Shown here: in pieces, positions 50,054 through 63,337 of the stretch
How positions within the stretch are numbered: position 1 is the stretch's first letter
Layout: the number at the start of each line of letters is the position of its first letter
Assembly (NCBI GenBank): GCA_029339195.1
Contig: JAPTJF010000001.1
Location: 434,001 to 498,000, forward strand
Length of the DNA: 64,000 bases
Direction of reading: 5' to 3'
Source: Micractinium sp. NFX-FRZ
Lineage: Eukaryota; Chlorophyta; Trebouxiophyceae; Chlorellales; Chlorellaceae
Program-made: the position numbers and the translations under genes
Notes under the pieces: model-generated
What the model was told of the DNA's origin: nothing
What the model saw: the letters and a program-made list of their open reading frames with translations, nothing else
Databases searched by the model: none

Positions 50054-53000
50054 ATGAGCACGCGAAAAGAAGACTACCGAGGGGTAGGCCTCAGCTTGGG
50101 ATGGACTGGCAACACCCGTGGATGTTATGGAGCGGCGCGCGGGGGCCGCCGGCCGCAAGACGGTGGTGTTTGTCCTCCCGCCGTGAGGCGGGCCGCCAGC
50201 TTAGCGGGTGGCGTGGGGCCCAGCTGTGCTTTCATGTGCTTGCCTGAAGCGAATCCCTTGGGCATCCATGCCTGCAGGACCGGGGTCACGAGCACGGCAG
50301 CAGCCGTGGGGAACGCGACGCCGGTTTCAAGGTGGGGCAGCGCGCTGCAAGGCGGGCAGGCGGAGCGGGGCTGTGCCGAGTGTGCCAGTCCCTGCCCGTT
50401 GTTTCTCCGGCTGCCTCTTTTGTGAACCTCGTGTCTGCCCCCAGTAGCAGAACAGGTAGCAGGAGTGCTGCTTGAAAGCCGCATTTGTCCTGGTGCCCTC
50501 TGCAGCGGGAGCGGGAGCGCCCGGGGGTCGGCTCGCCAGACCGCCCCCCCGCCGGCCTCTCGCGCTCTGGCAGCGACCGCCAGCTTGCTGGCGCCTCTGA
50601 GCGCGAGCGGGAGCGCGGCCGTGGCGTGCACAGCAGGGACGCCTGGGAGGCGCCATACCCGGCTGGCAAGCGAGGGCGGTATGGCGACGAGCGGGGCGGC
50701 GGCGAGCGCTTTGGGCCGGCGCCCTACCAGCAGCCCCCGCCGCCGTTGGGCACCCGGGAGCCACGCTACGCAGACGGCCTCAGGGGCGGAGGTGGTGGCG
50801 GCGGCGAGCGCGGGCGCTTTGACGGTCCCCCACCGCCCCCCCGGCACTTTGGCAGGGGTGAGAGCTGCTGCAGCCGCCCCAGATGGCAGTCCCTGTGGGC
50901 TGCTCCGTCGACTGCCAGAGCCCGTGGCATGCTGCTGCTGCTGCTGCTGCTGCTGTGTCCGCCTGATTTCGCCTCTACGTTTACTCTACAGCATCTCTTG
51001 GCTGCCTGACCCTCACACCTGGCATCCTCTGCTGCCCTCCTGCCCACAGGCGGGTTTGCAGGCGGCCGGCCGGGCGAGCGGGAGCGGGAATGGCCGCTGG
51101 GCCGCGGCGGCGGCGCCGGGACTACCGACTTCAGAGGGCCTCCAGGCTTTGACGGCCCGTTGCTCAAGCCGGGGGCACATGATTTCGGAGGGCCCCGCCG
51201 CCCCCGCAGCGCCAGCCCACCGCGTCGGGCGCGCAGTAGCAGCCGGGAGCGCCCACGAGGGGAGCGGCACGGCGGCGGCAGCCGCAGCCGGCACGGCAGC
51301 CCACTGCGGCCAGGCGGCGTGCCACCGCCACGCAGCGCTGGCAGCAGCCCTCGTGCGGTGCGCGTAAAGGACGAGCCTCGGCAGCAGCGTGAGGGCGGCA
51401 GAGGCGGCGACAGCGAGGGGCGCGACGGGCGCCGCCACCGCCGCAGCCCCAGCCCTGCGCGCGATCGCGTGCGGCGGCGCAGCCCCGCACCAGCAGCCGC
51501 AGCAGTGTCACCCCCTGATGGCAGGCTCGAGGCGACCCTTCCTGCTGGCATCTCCGCAGCAGAGCCTGGCTCGCACTCCAAGCCGGCAGCAGCAGCAGCA
51601 GCAGCAGTGGCAGGGGCGGCAGCCGCGCCAGCACCCGTGGCGGTGGTGGCCGCCGGTGAGCAGCGTGGCGCTGCTCCCATTGATGCCTCCCTCTCCCTCC
51701 CTCTCTCCCCCATGTCATCTGGCATGCCGGCAGCACCCACGCCCACCGCCCCTTTGCAGCACACCAGTGGCGCCGCCGACCGTCAGGAGGCAGCAGGGCT
51801 GGCAGACGATGCATCCTCCCCGGGACCAGAAGCAGGGGAGGCAGGGGCTGCCTCCGCAGCCGCAGTTGCAGCCACCGCCGCCGCAGCCACCTCAGCAGCA
51901 GCAGCAGCAGCAGCAGCAGGCGCGCCGCCGCCGGCACCGCCAGCAGAGCAGCCATCTGCATCAGGGCAGCAGCAGCCAGCGGCAGCTGGGCAGCAGACGG
52001 AGGCTGGGCAGCCTCTCAAGGCTGAGCAGCCGGCAGTGGACGCCTGCCAGCAGCAGCAGGCAGCGCAGCAGCAGGAGGCACCGGAGCCGGAGCAGGCACA
52101 GCTGCAGCCGACACCGGTGAAGCAAGAGGAGTGTGAGGCACCGCGCCCTCAGCAGCCGCCGCTGCAGCAAGAGGCTCCGGTTGCCACAGCAGCGAATGGC
52201 ATTGGGCACATGGCCGCACCCACTGCCAGCTCAGGCCCTCCCTCCGCCAGCGCCAACCAAGCAGCCCAGGCAGCAGGAGCGGCGGCAGTCAACAGTGCAC
52301 CTGCAGGCACCAGGCAGCCGCAGCCGGCGACCTCGGCAGCAGGCGCCGTCAGCTCCTCTGGCAAGCCAGCAATCAGCAGCTCACCAGCCAAGCCGGCAAG
52401 CAGCGGTTTGCCCGCTCAGCCTGCAGGCAGCAGTTCACCCTCCAAGCCGGCGGCACCTGCTTACAGTTCGCCCTCCAAGCCTGGAACCCACAGCTCCCCC
52501 ACTCGGCCGGCAGTCAGCAGCTCTCCCGCCAAGGCAGCCGCCCTCGCGCCCACACCTGCCTCAGCACCAGCGGCAGAGGCGTCGGCGCCTGGCAAGCCCG
52601 ACGCCGCCGCTGGCGCAGCAGGCGCAGCTGGCGCAGCAGGGGCGGCGGCAGGGGCTGGCCCTCCCACCGCTGAGGGTGCCAAGCTCACGATTTTGGGGCT
52701 CATAGAGTCGTTGGATCATGAGCTGGCCGAGGTGCAGGGGCAGCTGCAGGGAAGCCGAGCGGACCAGGGGCGCCTGCAGCAGCGCGAGGCGCACATCGCA
52801 AAGGTGGGGCGTGAACCGAGCTGCTTGTTCCCTGTGCTGTTGCTGTGTGTAGGGGTTGGTGAGGATGTTGATTGGCGGGCAGGCAGGTGGGCATGGCAGC
52901 TGGGGCAGGCAGTGGGCAGGAGCAGCGGGGTAGGCAGGGTGGGAGTAGCTGGGGCTGGCAGCGGACAGGGGCTTTCCTCCTGCCTGCATGTCTGCCCCGC

Positions 53001-56000
53001 TCTGCTCTCACCCCAGCCAGCTGCCCGTTCCCTTCCTGCTTGCCACCCTCCCCTGCCTGCTCCCCTCCCCGCTGACGCCCGCCTCACCGCCCTGTTCTGC
53101 CCCGCCCCTCGTTCCTCCGCCCTCGCAGGCGTTGGAACGCCTGGAGTCCAAGCCCCCAAAGAAGCCGGCAGCAGCGGCCGACAGCGGCAGCGAGGTATCA
53201 GACGTGGAGCTTTCAGAGAGCGAGGCGTCAGAGGTGGAAGAAGAGGATGCCGTGTCGGCAGGGGCGGCGCCGCCCCGCCGGCGGCTGCGGCGGCTGCAGC
53301 ACGCGGGGGATGGTGATGTGGACATGTCAGACGCGCTGCCGCTGACGCCCTCAGCCCCGGCAGCAGCCCTGGCTGCGTTTGGAGTGAAGGCTGAAGCGGT
53401 GCCGCACGGGGCGGTGGCGCCGCCACCGTCGGCGCTGTTGCGGCGGCAGGCGGCCGCGGCGGCTGAGGCGGCTGCCGTGGTGGAAGAGTGGGAGGTTTGG
53501 GAGCCAGCGGCGGAGGACTCTGGAGAGGAGTGGGGTGGAAAGAAGAGGGGCGGGCGCGGCGGGCGGGGCGGCGGGCGTGGGCGGCGCAAGAAGGACCGAG
53601 CGGCAGCCGAGAGGGAGGCGGAGCGGCGGGCGGCGCGGCACCAAGCGCTGCCGCCACGTCAGCGCCTGGCCCTGCGCGCCCTGGCCTCTGCCGCCAGCAG
53701 CGTGGCAGCAGAGAGCACGGTGGCAGAGGTGCTCGTGCAGGCGCAACGGCAGGCAACCGAGTCCCACGCCTCACTCGCCTGTGCCGTCCCAGAGGCCCTC
53801 CTCGTCCCTGCGGGCAGCCCCGACGCACCGCCGCTGGGCCTGGCGCTCGCCACCCTCAACGGCGGCAGCAGCAGCAGCAACGCCAAGGGCGGCGCCTTTG
53901 CGGCCGCCGGCAAGCCGCTGGGGGGCCCCATCTCGGCGCTGCTGGCGGCCCGCAGGCCCGATGTGTCCGGCTTCTATGTCCCAGCTGTCACTCCCGTGTT
54001 TGAGGAGCTGACGGACCTGCCTCGGTACCGCCAGAACCTGGAGTCGCACTGCAGGTGGGTGGGTGGTGGGACACGGTTCTGCTGGGGACGTGTATGCTTG
54101 TTTTTGGAGGAGACATGTTCCTGGCGAGTGCTAGAATCTGGAATGGCCCCCCGGGTGAGGCTGCTGGTCACCTGCTATGTATAGCTTGGCCAGGGGCAGG
54201 TGCGGGCAGGCGACAGCTACCTAGCCACCGCTCGCCTGGTCCTGCCCCTCCCTCCCACCTGCACATCGCTCCCCTGCCTCACCCCTTGCTTCGTTACCCT
54301 GCTGCCTCCTGCCCTGCAGTTCACGCGTGGGGGTGCAGAAGGTGCTGCGCCGGGAGTTTGGTGCGGTACTGCAAAAGCATGTGGAGCTGGCCGTGCAGTA
54401 CCGCTCCCGGTATGAGCAGTACAAGGCGAGGGAGGCGGAGAAGACGGCTGCCGCGGCGGCCGCGCGCGAACAGGCCCAGGGTGAGCGAGCGCTGAGTTGG
54501 CAGGCGGGCATGCAGCAGGATGGGATAAGTTGGGTGTAGCAGCAGCTGGCTGGGACATTTGCTGTATGCTCTCAAGAGCTGCATTGTGTGGCAATCGACT
54601 GCATGCACTCAAGAGCTGCATTTGGATGTGGATGTGTGCTGTGGGTGCCAGATACCCTCTGACCTTGCTGCCCCGCCCTTTGCCCATTTATCCTACTTCT
54701 GACCTGCAGCGCTGGCCACGCTCACAGCCTCGCGCCAGGCGTCGCTCGCCCAGCCGCTGTCCCCCACCGCCGCGCGCACCACCAGCCGTGGTCGCAGGTG
54801 CGCAGCTGTGCGGGGCGTGCGTGCTTTGCTGCTCCTCTTCTCGCCGGCTGCCTGCCTGCCGTGCCGTTCACCCGCTCAAACCAGGCCGGTGCTTGGTGGC
54901 TCCCGTCTGCTGCCTGCATTGCGAGCGCACACCTGCGCTGTCGCACCGCACCGCTTTACGGGCCCGACCTCAGCTGCCCGCACTGCGCTCACATGCGCCC
55001 CCCTCCCTCCCTCCCCCTGTGCAGCGGCGACTACATCCGCAGCGATTACGAGGAGAAGCAGGCGATTGCCACGCTGCAGGCCATCGAGCTGGTCAAGCAC
55101 TACACCGAGGTGTGTGGTGCACAATGGCTGAACTGCTGGGGGTTTTGAGGAGTCGGGGGGTGGTAGGGGTGGGTGGTTTGTGGGCCATCTCTGGTTGCCA
55201 CGCTCCAAGCCACCGAGCTGGTCCCTGCGGCAGCCCATTGCTTAGTTGTGTACTTGTACTTGATTGATTCATCGATTCATTGATGGATGCATCAATGGTC
55301 CCTGTGTGCAGCTGCCGCGCATGGAGATCCTGCCGCCCCGCCAGGCGCGCTGGGAGGCGTATGAAGACAAGAACCGGCTGATCAGGTGGGGATACCGCCA
55401 TGCTGCGCTGTGCTGCGCTGTGCTGCGCGGGGGAGCGTACAAAGACAATCGCCAGCTGGCTGGTCAGGCGGGAGGGGCAGCGGGCGCACGCTGTGCAAGG
55501 CATGATGTGCCTTCCCCTCCTCCTCCGCCCCTTTCCCTCCCGCACCCATCCATTTCTGCATCTTGTTTGACTGCATTTCACTTTGTCCAATCACGTGCCT
55601 CCCTCCCGCAGCGACCCCGACGCCGACGAGGAGGCCAGCTGGTTCGTGCGCCCCTGGACGGAGGAGGAGCGCAAGGTGTTTGCAGACAAGTTCCTGCAGC
55701 ACCACAAGGTGCGCTGTTAATCATTCATCCTGTCGGATATAGTGTGTAGAACATAGTGTATGTCTAAGGAAGGACATGGACCTAGTGTGCAGTGTGGTTG
55801 ATGGCGATTTCGTGAACCCTCGTGGTGACGTCCATGGGTGTTGTCGAAATGGGTGGCTGTTGGCTCAATGTCTCTCCCTGCTTTTGCCTGCCTGCCCGCC
55901 CCTCTGCTTACTGCGGGCTCTTGCTGCGTGCCACAGCCCCGCTCCTCAATTTCCTGCCCTGCATCGTCAACCTCCTGCCCAACACCCTCCTGCTCAGCAC

Positions 56001-59000
56001 CTTAGTCTGCCCTGCTCGCTGCCACCCTCTTCGCACGACTTCCTCGGCATCACCACCTCCCTTGCTCGTTCACCCTCTCTTGCTAACCACCCGCCCTGCT
56101 GCCCCTCCCCGCCCCACCCCCTGCCTGCCCTCCTGCCAGGACTTTCCGCGCATCACCACCTTCCTGCCGGGGCGCACGGTGGAGGAGGTGGTGCGCCTGT
56201 ACTATGCCATCCAGGTGAGGCGCCTGCCTGAGGGGGTGCTCTGGGGCATTGTTGCCTGCCGACGTGCTGTTGTAGTGCGACCCTGGGCTCCGACCTGCCC
56301 GCCTCAGCCACCCACCCACCCACCCCGCCGCCCTCCCGCCCGCCTGCCGGACCCCTCCCGCCGCCTGCTCAGCGAACCTTGCTCCCCTCCCTCTTCTTTC
56401 CACTCCCCACTTGCGCAGCGCACCGACGAGTTCTCCCAGACGCGGCGCAAGTACCTGCTGCGCAAGCGGCGGGAGCAGACTGAGAGCAACAAGAGCCTGC
56501 GCACGTTTGGGAACTTCATGGGCATGGGCATGCACAGCCTGGCGGCTGACGTGGCGGCAGCGCCCGGCGGCCGCTCCAGCGGGGATCTGGACCTGGCCCA
56601 GCAGCGGGGGGAAGACGAGCAGGCACAGCGTGGGGGCGCCGCCGGGTTGGGGCGGTCCAGCAGCCGCGGCAGCGGTCTGAACGGCGCAGAGGTGCGGGGG
56701 GGGAGGGATGAGGGAGGAGCTTGTGGGGCAAGCGTGGGAGGTGTGTTGGGGCTTGGGCAAGTTGCAGGTCTTGGCTGGCATGGGGAGTGACGGGGCGGGC
56801 AACGTCGTGCTGCCGGTTATGAGGCGATGGCATGGGAGCGCCGAGGCTTCTGAGCCAGCCCAGCCAGAATGTGCTGAGGTTGGTCACACCTTTCCTTGCC
56901 CCGCTGCCCTCTCCCACTCTTCCACTCAACCCTCCCCCCATCCTGCCCTCCCGCAGCGGCCCGGGCGCCGCCGCTGCCGCAGCATGCCGGCAGACGCACT
57001 CCCACCCACCTGCTCTCTCCCGCCTGGCTCTCACCCTCTGCCCCCCACCTCATCCCTGCCTGCCTGCAGCGCCCCGGGCGCAGCCGCAGCCGCAGCATGC
57101 TGGTGGATGCAGGCTCCGGCCCGCTGGCGGCCGCCCCCATTGAGTTCTTCACCGGACTCATGGCAGCGGCCCCACCGGTGCAGCCTGCAGTGCCCTTGGG
57201 AGGCGCCCAGCTGGTGCAGCCTGCACTGGCTGTGGGAGGGGCGCCGCTGGTGCAGCCTGCACTGCCTGTGGGAGGAGCCCCGCTGGTGCAGCCTGCACTG
57301 ACCATGGGAGGGGCCTTGCCAGTGCAGCCTGGGGCCCCGCTGGTGCAGCCTGGGGCCCTACCGGTGCAGCCTGGCAACGCAGAGGCGCCGCTGGCCGCTG
57401 GGTGAGTGCACAGCAGGCGCAGCACGGGCACAGCATGAGCATAGGAGGGGGTTGTAGGAGGAGCACAGCAGGGCGGCTAAGCGGAAACTGGAAGCCTCTG
57501 TGTGTTGCATGCGTTCCAAGGCCCATTCCCTGCCCCACTCCCTGCGCTGCGCTCACGCCTCCCCTATTCCGCTCCTTTGCTTGGTGCCTGCAGCCAAGGG
57601 CGGCGGCCAGGGCGGGCACGCTCGTCCCGTGTCGACTCTTATGCCGACATGGGTGAGTGGGGAGAAGGGCAGGGTTGTTTGTATCTGGCCCGTAACTCTG
57701 TATGGGAACTTTCTCTCTGCCCCTCACCTTTCAAGCCGCTGCTGGTCTCAAGCGTGCTCGCCCCGCAAGCCGCAGCCCCAAACCCCTGCCAGCCTGCCTG
57801 CCTGCCCGTCCAGGTGTCCCCCCTGCCCATCTTCTCATATTGAATGCCTGCCCACCTGCAGGCGAGGAGGAGCCGGCGCTGCCTGGGCTTACCGTGAGCC
57901 TGAACATGCGCCGCACCCGCATGGCACCCACCGCTCTGGGCGGCGCCGCCGGCGGCTCTCTGCCTGTCACCTTGGACCAGCTGCCTCCCGTGGATTTGCC
58001 TGGCTTTGCCTCCCTGCCCCACATGCCCATCCCAGCGGCAAACGGCATGCTGCCCCCGACCACCTCATTTGGCGCCACTGGGGCGCTCGCAGCCGCGGCT
58101 GCTTTCACGGTGGCAGATGCGGCAGCGGCGGCGGCCGCATGCACTCCCACCGCCGGTGCAGCGGTGACGCCCACGGCCTTTGCAGCGCCGCCGCTGGGCG
58201 CGACCCCGTTTGGAGGAGTGGCAGCCTCCGCGGTGCCGCCGCCGCCGCTGCCGCTGCCGCTGCCGGCGATGCCGCTGCCGGCCAGCGCGCCTGCGCTGGG
58301 CGCGCTACCGCCTTCCGCAGCAAGCACTCTGGCACCGCTCGGGGCAGGCGCCGGGGTTGTGTCGCCAACAGAGGGTCCAACCCTGTCTGGTGGAGGAGGG
58401 GCGGGTGGAAAGAAGGCGACTGATGCTGACCTGGACGCTCGCTTCTGCCAGGCTGTCCGCCTGTTTGGGCGGGACCTCAAGGTGGGCGGGGCCGAAGCAT
58501 CACGCAGTGGGGGGCGTGGCTGGGAGTGATACTTGTTGTGCTCCAGATAATTCTGTTGAGCTGGTTTTGGCTTGTACGACGGCGTGCCTTTCCGCATGGT
58601 GGTCAGGATGCGGCTATGAGCAAGAGCAGGGCTGCCTGCCTGCCTGCGTGCCTGCCATCTCTTGCCCCCAAACTCTCGCCCGCTCTGTGCCTGCATGCTG
58701 AACTGCCCACCTGCCCACCCGCCCCTCACCAAGCACGCTCCTCCCTGATCTCCTCCCTGATCTCCTCCCTGATCTCCTCCCTGATCTCCTCCCTTCACAC
58801 CCCGCAGGCCATCTCTGCGTTCCTCGGCAACAAGACGGTGGCTGCCACCCGCCTGTACTGGAGCCGCCAGCGGGAGCGGCTGGGCCTTGATGCCATCATG
58901 GCAGAGAGGGCGGCTGCCGGGCTGGGTGCTGAGGAGCCGGGGCCCGGGGCGGTCGCTGCGGCTGCTGCGCTGCCGGACCTCCAAGGTTGGGCGCCGCTGC

Positions 59001-62000
59001 TGGACCAGCTGCACAAGCAGCAGCAGCAGCAGCAGCAGGCAGGGGAGACGCCGGGGGCGACGGCAGGCCAGTCGGTGGCGCAGCTGTGGGCGGCAGCTGC
59101 GGCGCAGCAGCAGGCTATGGGGCAGGTGCCGGGCGCAGGCTTGCTGGTTGGCGAGGCGCCAGCGGCGCCAGTGGCAGCCACGCCCACCAGTGCCGCCAGC
59201 GCGGTCGCCACGGAGCTTGCCTCGTCAGCAGGCGCAGGCGCAGGCACGCCAAGTGCTCCCAGCGCCCCGCTTTCCTCCCTGCCAGAGGATGAGCTGGCAG
59301 CAGCCGTGGCACAGCGTGCCATAGCAGCAGTCATCGCCGCCACTGATGGCCCCCCACCAGCTGCTGTCGTGCCTCCTGCAAGTGCCGACGCACCGGCCTT
59401 CGCAGCGGCGCCCGGCGCTCCCAGCGCTGCGCCCATACCAGCGGTTGCTGCGGCAGCGGCTGTGCCAATGCCAGCGGCTGCAGAGGCGGTGTCAGCTGTA
59501 GTTGCGCCAGCCGCGGCGCCAGCAGCAGCGCCAGCTGCAGGTGCTGGAGAAGCGGGGGACGCGGCGGCAGTGAGCGCAGCCGCCAGCTCGGCAGCGGCCA
59601 GCCTGCTGCCAACAGGGGAGCTGGAGAAGCTTCAGATGCTGCTCCTGCCAGGTATGCGGCAGCAACACACCGAGCGTGCCGGCGAGTGCACAGCGGGATG
59701 GGGAGCATGCTTGCCAATATGCACAGTGCCTGCCTGGGGCACCAGCCGCCCCTCCCATTGCGAAGTGGCCAACTGTGCAAGCCCCCTCCCTACCTCCCCG
59801 GAACTAACTGAACCTTCCCTGCCCTTACTCTACTGCACCTTCCCTCCCTAACTGCCCACCCTCAGGCGGACTCCTGTTTGAGTTTGCGGGTGGGGAGGAG
59901 CAGGCGGGGCAGCTGCGGGAGCTGCTGAAGCACCCCGAGCAGCTGGTGCAGCACACGGGGCACATGCAGCAGCTGATGGGGATGGTGGAAGCTGCCAAGA
60001 AGCTGCTCACCGACAGCGACGCCACCACGCCGCCGCTGCCGCCGTCGGGCGGCCCCACCCCGCCGCTGCCAGCGGGGCTGCTGCCGCCCCTGCCGGTGCC
60101 GCAGCCGATGCCAGCGGGCGCCGCAATGCCAATGCCAGCTGTGGTGGCGCCGATCGCGCTGGCGGCACGCCCCGCAGGCAGCGCCTTCCACTTGCTGGCG
60201 CCGCAGCCGCCGCCGCTGCCCGTGGCGCAGCCGCCGCAGCAGGGCACGAGCCGCAGGGGTGGCGGGCGCAAGCGCAAAGGTGGGTGTGGCGTTGCTGCCG
60301 GCATGCCGCATAGGTTTGAGTGTGGTGTGGCGCCGCTGTTTAGCCACCTTGCATTCCACCTGCCTGCATACCTTTCGCCCACCCCTGGCCGTCCCTATCC
60401 TACCCCACAGGTGACCCTGATGCCGGCACACGCGGCTCCGGGCGAGCCGGGCCCACCAGCAAGCTTGCAGCCGGCGCGGCCCCTGGCGCGGCGGCGGCCG
60501 CTGGCATGCACCCTCAGCTGGCTCTGTTCAACATGCCGCAGCTGCAGGGGCAGCTGCAGAGCCAGCAGCAGCAGCTGCTGCAGCAGCAGCACTACACTGC
60601 AGCAGCACTGGAGTGGATGCGCAACTACCAGGCGCAGGCGGCCGAGGCGTTTCAAAATCCTGCCATGGCCGCGGCCGCCCCGCAGCTGCAGCAGCAGCAG
60701 CAGCAGCAGCAGATGGCCGCCGTGTACGGCATGTTTGGGCTGCAGCCAGCAGCAGCAGCCGCAGCCGGGGTTGCAGCGGCGCACGCGCAGGCGCAGCAGC
60801 CGGCTGGCGTGGCGGCAGCAGCTGCGCCTCCCGGCGCCGCCTTCCTGCTGGCGCATTTGGAGCAGCAGGCGGCGGCCACACCTGGCGGCCTGGCAGCGAT
60901 GCTCCTGCAGGGGCAGCAGCGGGTGGCTGCAGGCAACCAGATGGCGGCCGCCTTTGCCAACCCCGCGGCTTTGGCAGGGGCAGAGCAGCTGCAGCGCTTG
61001 CTGCAGCAGCACCCGGCTCTGGCGTCGCTGGCGCAGGCGCAGGCGCAAGCGCAGGCGCAGGCGCAGGCGCGCGGCCCGGCAGCTGCCATGCACCTGCAGG
61101 CTGCCCTGCTGCAGTACCAGCAGGCAGCACAGGCGCAGCACGCCGCCCTGCCCCCGGCGCTCCTGCAAACCCTGCAACACAACATGCAGCGTGCGGCCGC
61201 TGCTTCCGCGCCCATGCATGCAGCCGCGGCGCCGCTGCTCCTGCAGCAGCAGCAGCAGCACCAGCAAGGCAGCGCTGCTTTCCAGGGCGGCGCAGCGGCG
61301 TTGGTGCACAATGCTATGCAGCAGCACATGGCAGCAGCAGCTGCTGCCACCGTAGCTGCCAGCGCGGCAGGCGCCCCCGCCGCGGCGCCTGCACAGCAGG
61401 ATCAGCAGCAGCAGGCGCAGCAGCAGGATCAGCTCGGCTCGCCGCCCGCGGGAGCGGGTGAGCAGGGCCCGCTGTGGCAGCAGGCGCTGCAGCAAGTTAC
61501 GCCGCTGGATCCCCAGCAGGCCGCAGCTGAGCAGCAGCAGCAGGCCGTCAGCCCCCGCAGCGGAATTGCACAAGAGCTGCAGCGGGAGCAGCAGCAGGCG
61601 CAGCAGGCAGAGCAGGCGGGTGCGGCGCCACCTTCTGCAGGCCCCGAGCAGCAGCCAGCCGGCGGCGGCGATGCTCAGCCGCCTGCCAGCACAGCAGCGC
61701 AGGGAGGCCAGCAGGCACCAGCGGCGGACCAGCCCTTCGGGGCATCCGCGGGAGCGTCTGCAGCGGCAGCAGAGGCAGCGGCGGCGCTTGCAGCCTGTGG
61801 GGTGTCGGGAACAGCGGCATCTGCGCAGGGGCCAGCTCCACAGGCAGCAGCAGCAGCAGCAGCAGCAGGCGGCCAGGCAGCATCCCCTGCTGGTGTTGAG
61901 GCAGCTGCCGCGGGACAGCAGCAGCAGCAGCAGCAGCAGCCTGCCAGTGCGGCAGAGCCGGCAGCGGCTGTGCCGGAGGTGCCAGACGCAGCGGCAGCAG

Positions 62001-62368
62001 TGCCTGTTGCAGCCGACGCACCGATGCCCGACGCTGCGCCTCCTGCGGAGCAGCAGAGCTCGCCGCCTGCACCAGCAGAGGCAGCTGCTGCTGAGGTCTC
62101 GTTACAACCAGCTGCAGAGGCGGCGCCACCACCGGCGGCGCTTCCCTCCGAGCCAACGATCGGCGCCACCGCTGAAGTGCAGCCAGCTGTGGCATCTGCT
62201 GAGGCAGCAGCTGCGCCGGCAGAGGCAGCTGCGCCGGCAGAGCAGCCGGCAGCGGCCCCCGAGGCAGCGCCAGCCAGCGAGCCGGGTGCTCGCCCACCTG
62301 CTACCAGTGAATCAACAGAGCAGCAGCCAGCAGACCAGCCAGCTGCAATGGATGTTGATCCAAGCTGA
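50054..62368 (+). CDS. NCoR/SMRT- and POWERDRESS-like two-SANT corepressor
   Basis: Predicted nuclear scaffold of a histone deacetylase complex, 2,713 residues. Exons: 50054..50083, 50506..50857, 51050..52803, 53129..54054, 54320..54480, 54710..54797, 55025..55109, 55312..55385, 55612..55708, 56140..56214, 56419..56691, 57070..57401, 57594..57652, 57862..58481, 58808..59651, 59866..60279, 60411..62368. Order: RE/RS-rich and Ala/Pro-rich N-terminus; a coiled-coil segment around 670-720 (LIESLDHELAEVQGQLQ); SANT1 at about 1172-1214 (PWTEEERKVFADKFLQHHK, DFPRITTFLPGRTVEEVV); SANT2 at about 1625-1670 (ARFCQAVRLFGRDLK then AISAFLGNKT and RERLGLD); then roughly 1,000 residues of Ala/Pro/Gln-rich, low-complexity tail. 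Two spaced SANT domains after a coiled coil is the NCoR/SMRT and plant POWERDRESS layout. The 10-codon first exon is the least certain part. Confidence 0.85.
55062..55230 (+). repeat. copy of the NCoR-like exon 7 donor end
   Basis: GATTGCCACGCTGCAGGCCA with its following bases (55063..55100) recurs in decayed form at 55191..55230. Confidence 0.7.
56948..57107 (+). repeat. duplicated acceptor of NCoR-like exon 12
   Basis: An acceptor plus RPGR-coding bases occur at 56948..56995 and at 57060..57107 (used), 112 bases apart. Confidence 0.8.
58741..58793 (+). repeat. 12-bp tandem repeat TGATCTCCTCCC, intronic
   Basis: Four perfect units just before the exon 15 acceptor of the NCoR-like gene; they form part of its pyrimidine tract. 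Confidence 0.95.
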
Positions 62369-63337
62369 GCTGGCAGCTGTTGGCGGCGCCACAGCCACCC
62401 ATGCTTCTCCCCGGCCCGACTGTACACTACACGTGCCTCCTGACCTTCCTTCTTTCTCACCCGTAATGCGCTTTCTCACCACCTCTCTTTGGGCACGCCG
62501 CGCGCGCTGTGCTTCCTCTGCTCTCCTCTCTTCTCCCCTGCCTGTCTGCCCACCATACCCGCCTTGCCATGCATTACACTGCGCCCCTTTCCCGCCCGTT
62601 CCTCCCATTCTCGCTTGACTCTACTTCGTTTCATTCTCCCACCATGACCTGGCACCTGCCCACGACAGCGACACTACACACACACACACACACACACACA
62701 CCACGACTGCTTTGCTCAACTCACACACCATGCAGCACTCTGCACGTGCTGCTTGCCCCTAAGCCCATACCCTATGTCTCCCTGTGCCGCCTGGGGAGGC
62801 GCCGCACCCCGCCTGCCTGGCTCTGTAACACGTGCCGGCAGGAAACCTGGTGACAAGGGACAGAGCAAGGCAGCCCCACACACACAGCAGCCAGCAAAGG
62901 CGAACAGGCCCACCGGCACAGCTGATAGCCAGTCATGCTGCATTGGCACTGTCCTCTCACTGTCATGTGTGTGTTGGGGGGAAGCCTGGTGGGGCGGTGA
63001 AACGGGAGCGCACCGCTGCAATGTGTGCTTCTGTTTTCTCACTGCGCCCTCGTGCTGTTCATGTGAGACAGACCGTGTGCGGGTGAATGAGGAAGCAGGG
63101 ACCGCCCTCAGCTGTGCCTGTGGCCCTTCTGTGGCTGCCATTCCGCTCTCTTTGTTCTTTGCTGTGAGACGAGGCATTGTGGGGGGACAGGGCAGGCCAC
63201 AGCTGTGACTTGTGTGTTCATGTCTGGCAGTGCCGCACAGCAGGCTCACACCCTCTTGGTGGCAAGGCACTCACAGGTCTTGGGAACAGGAGTGTAAGGA
63301 GGGGCGAGGCAGGCAGGCAGTCCCCGGGGATATTGTC
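62369..63337. other. intergenic, convergent 3' ends
   Basis: No gene seen. Contains a (CA)n run at about 62677..62701 and a TGTAA near 62824 (+), a candidate poly(A) signal of the NCoR-like gene. Confidence 0.5.

Noticed and set aside
60528..62460. Several 200-280-codon antisense frames over the Gln-rich tail
   Set aside because: CAG/GCC repeats read as Cys/Ala/Leu repeats on the other strand; typical shadows.
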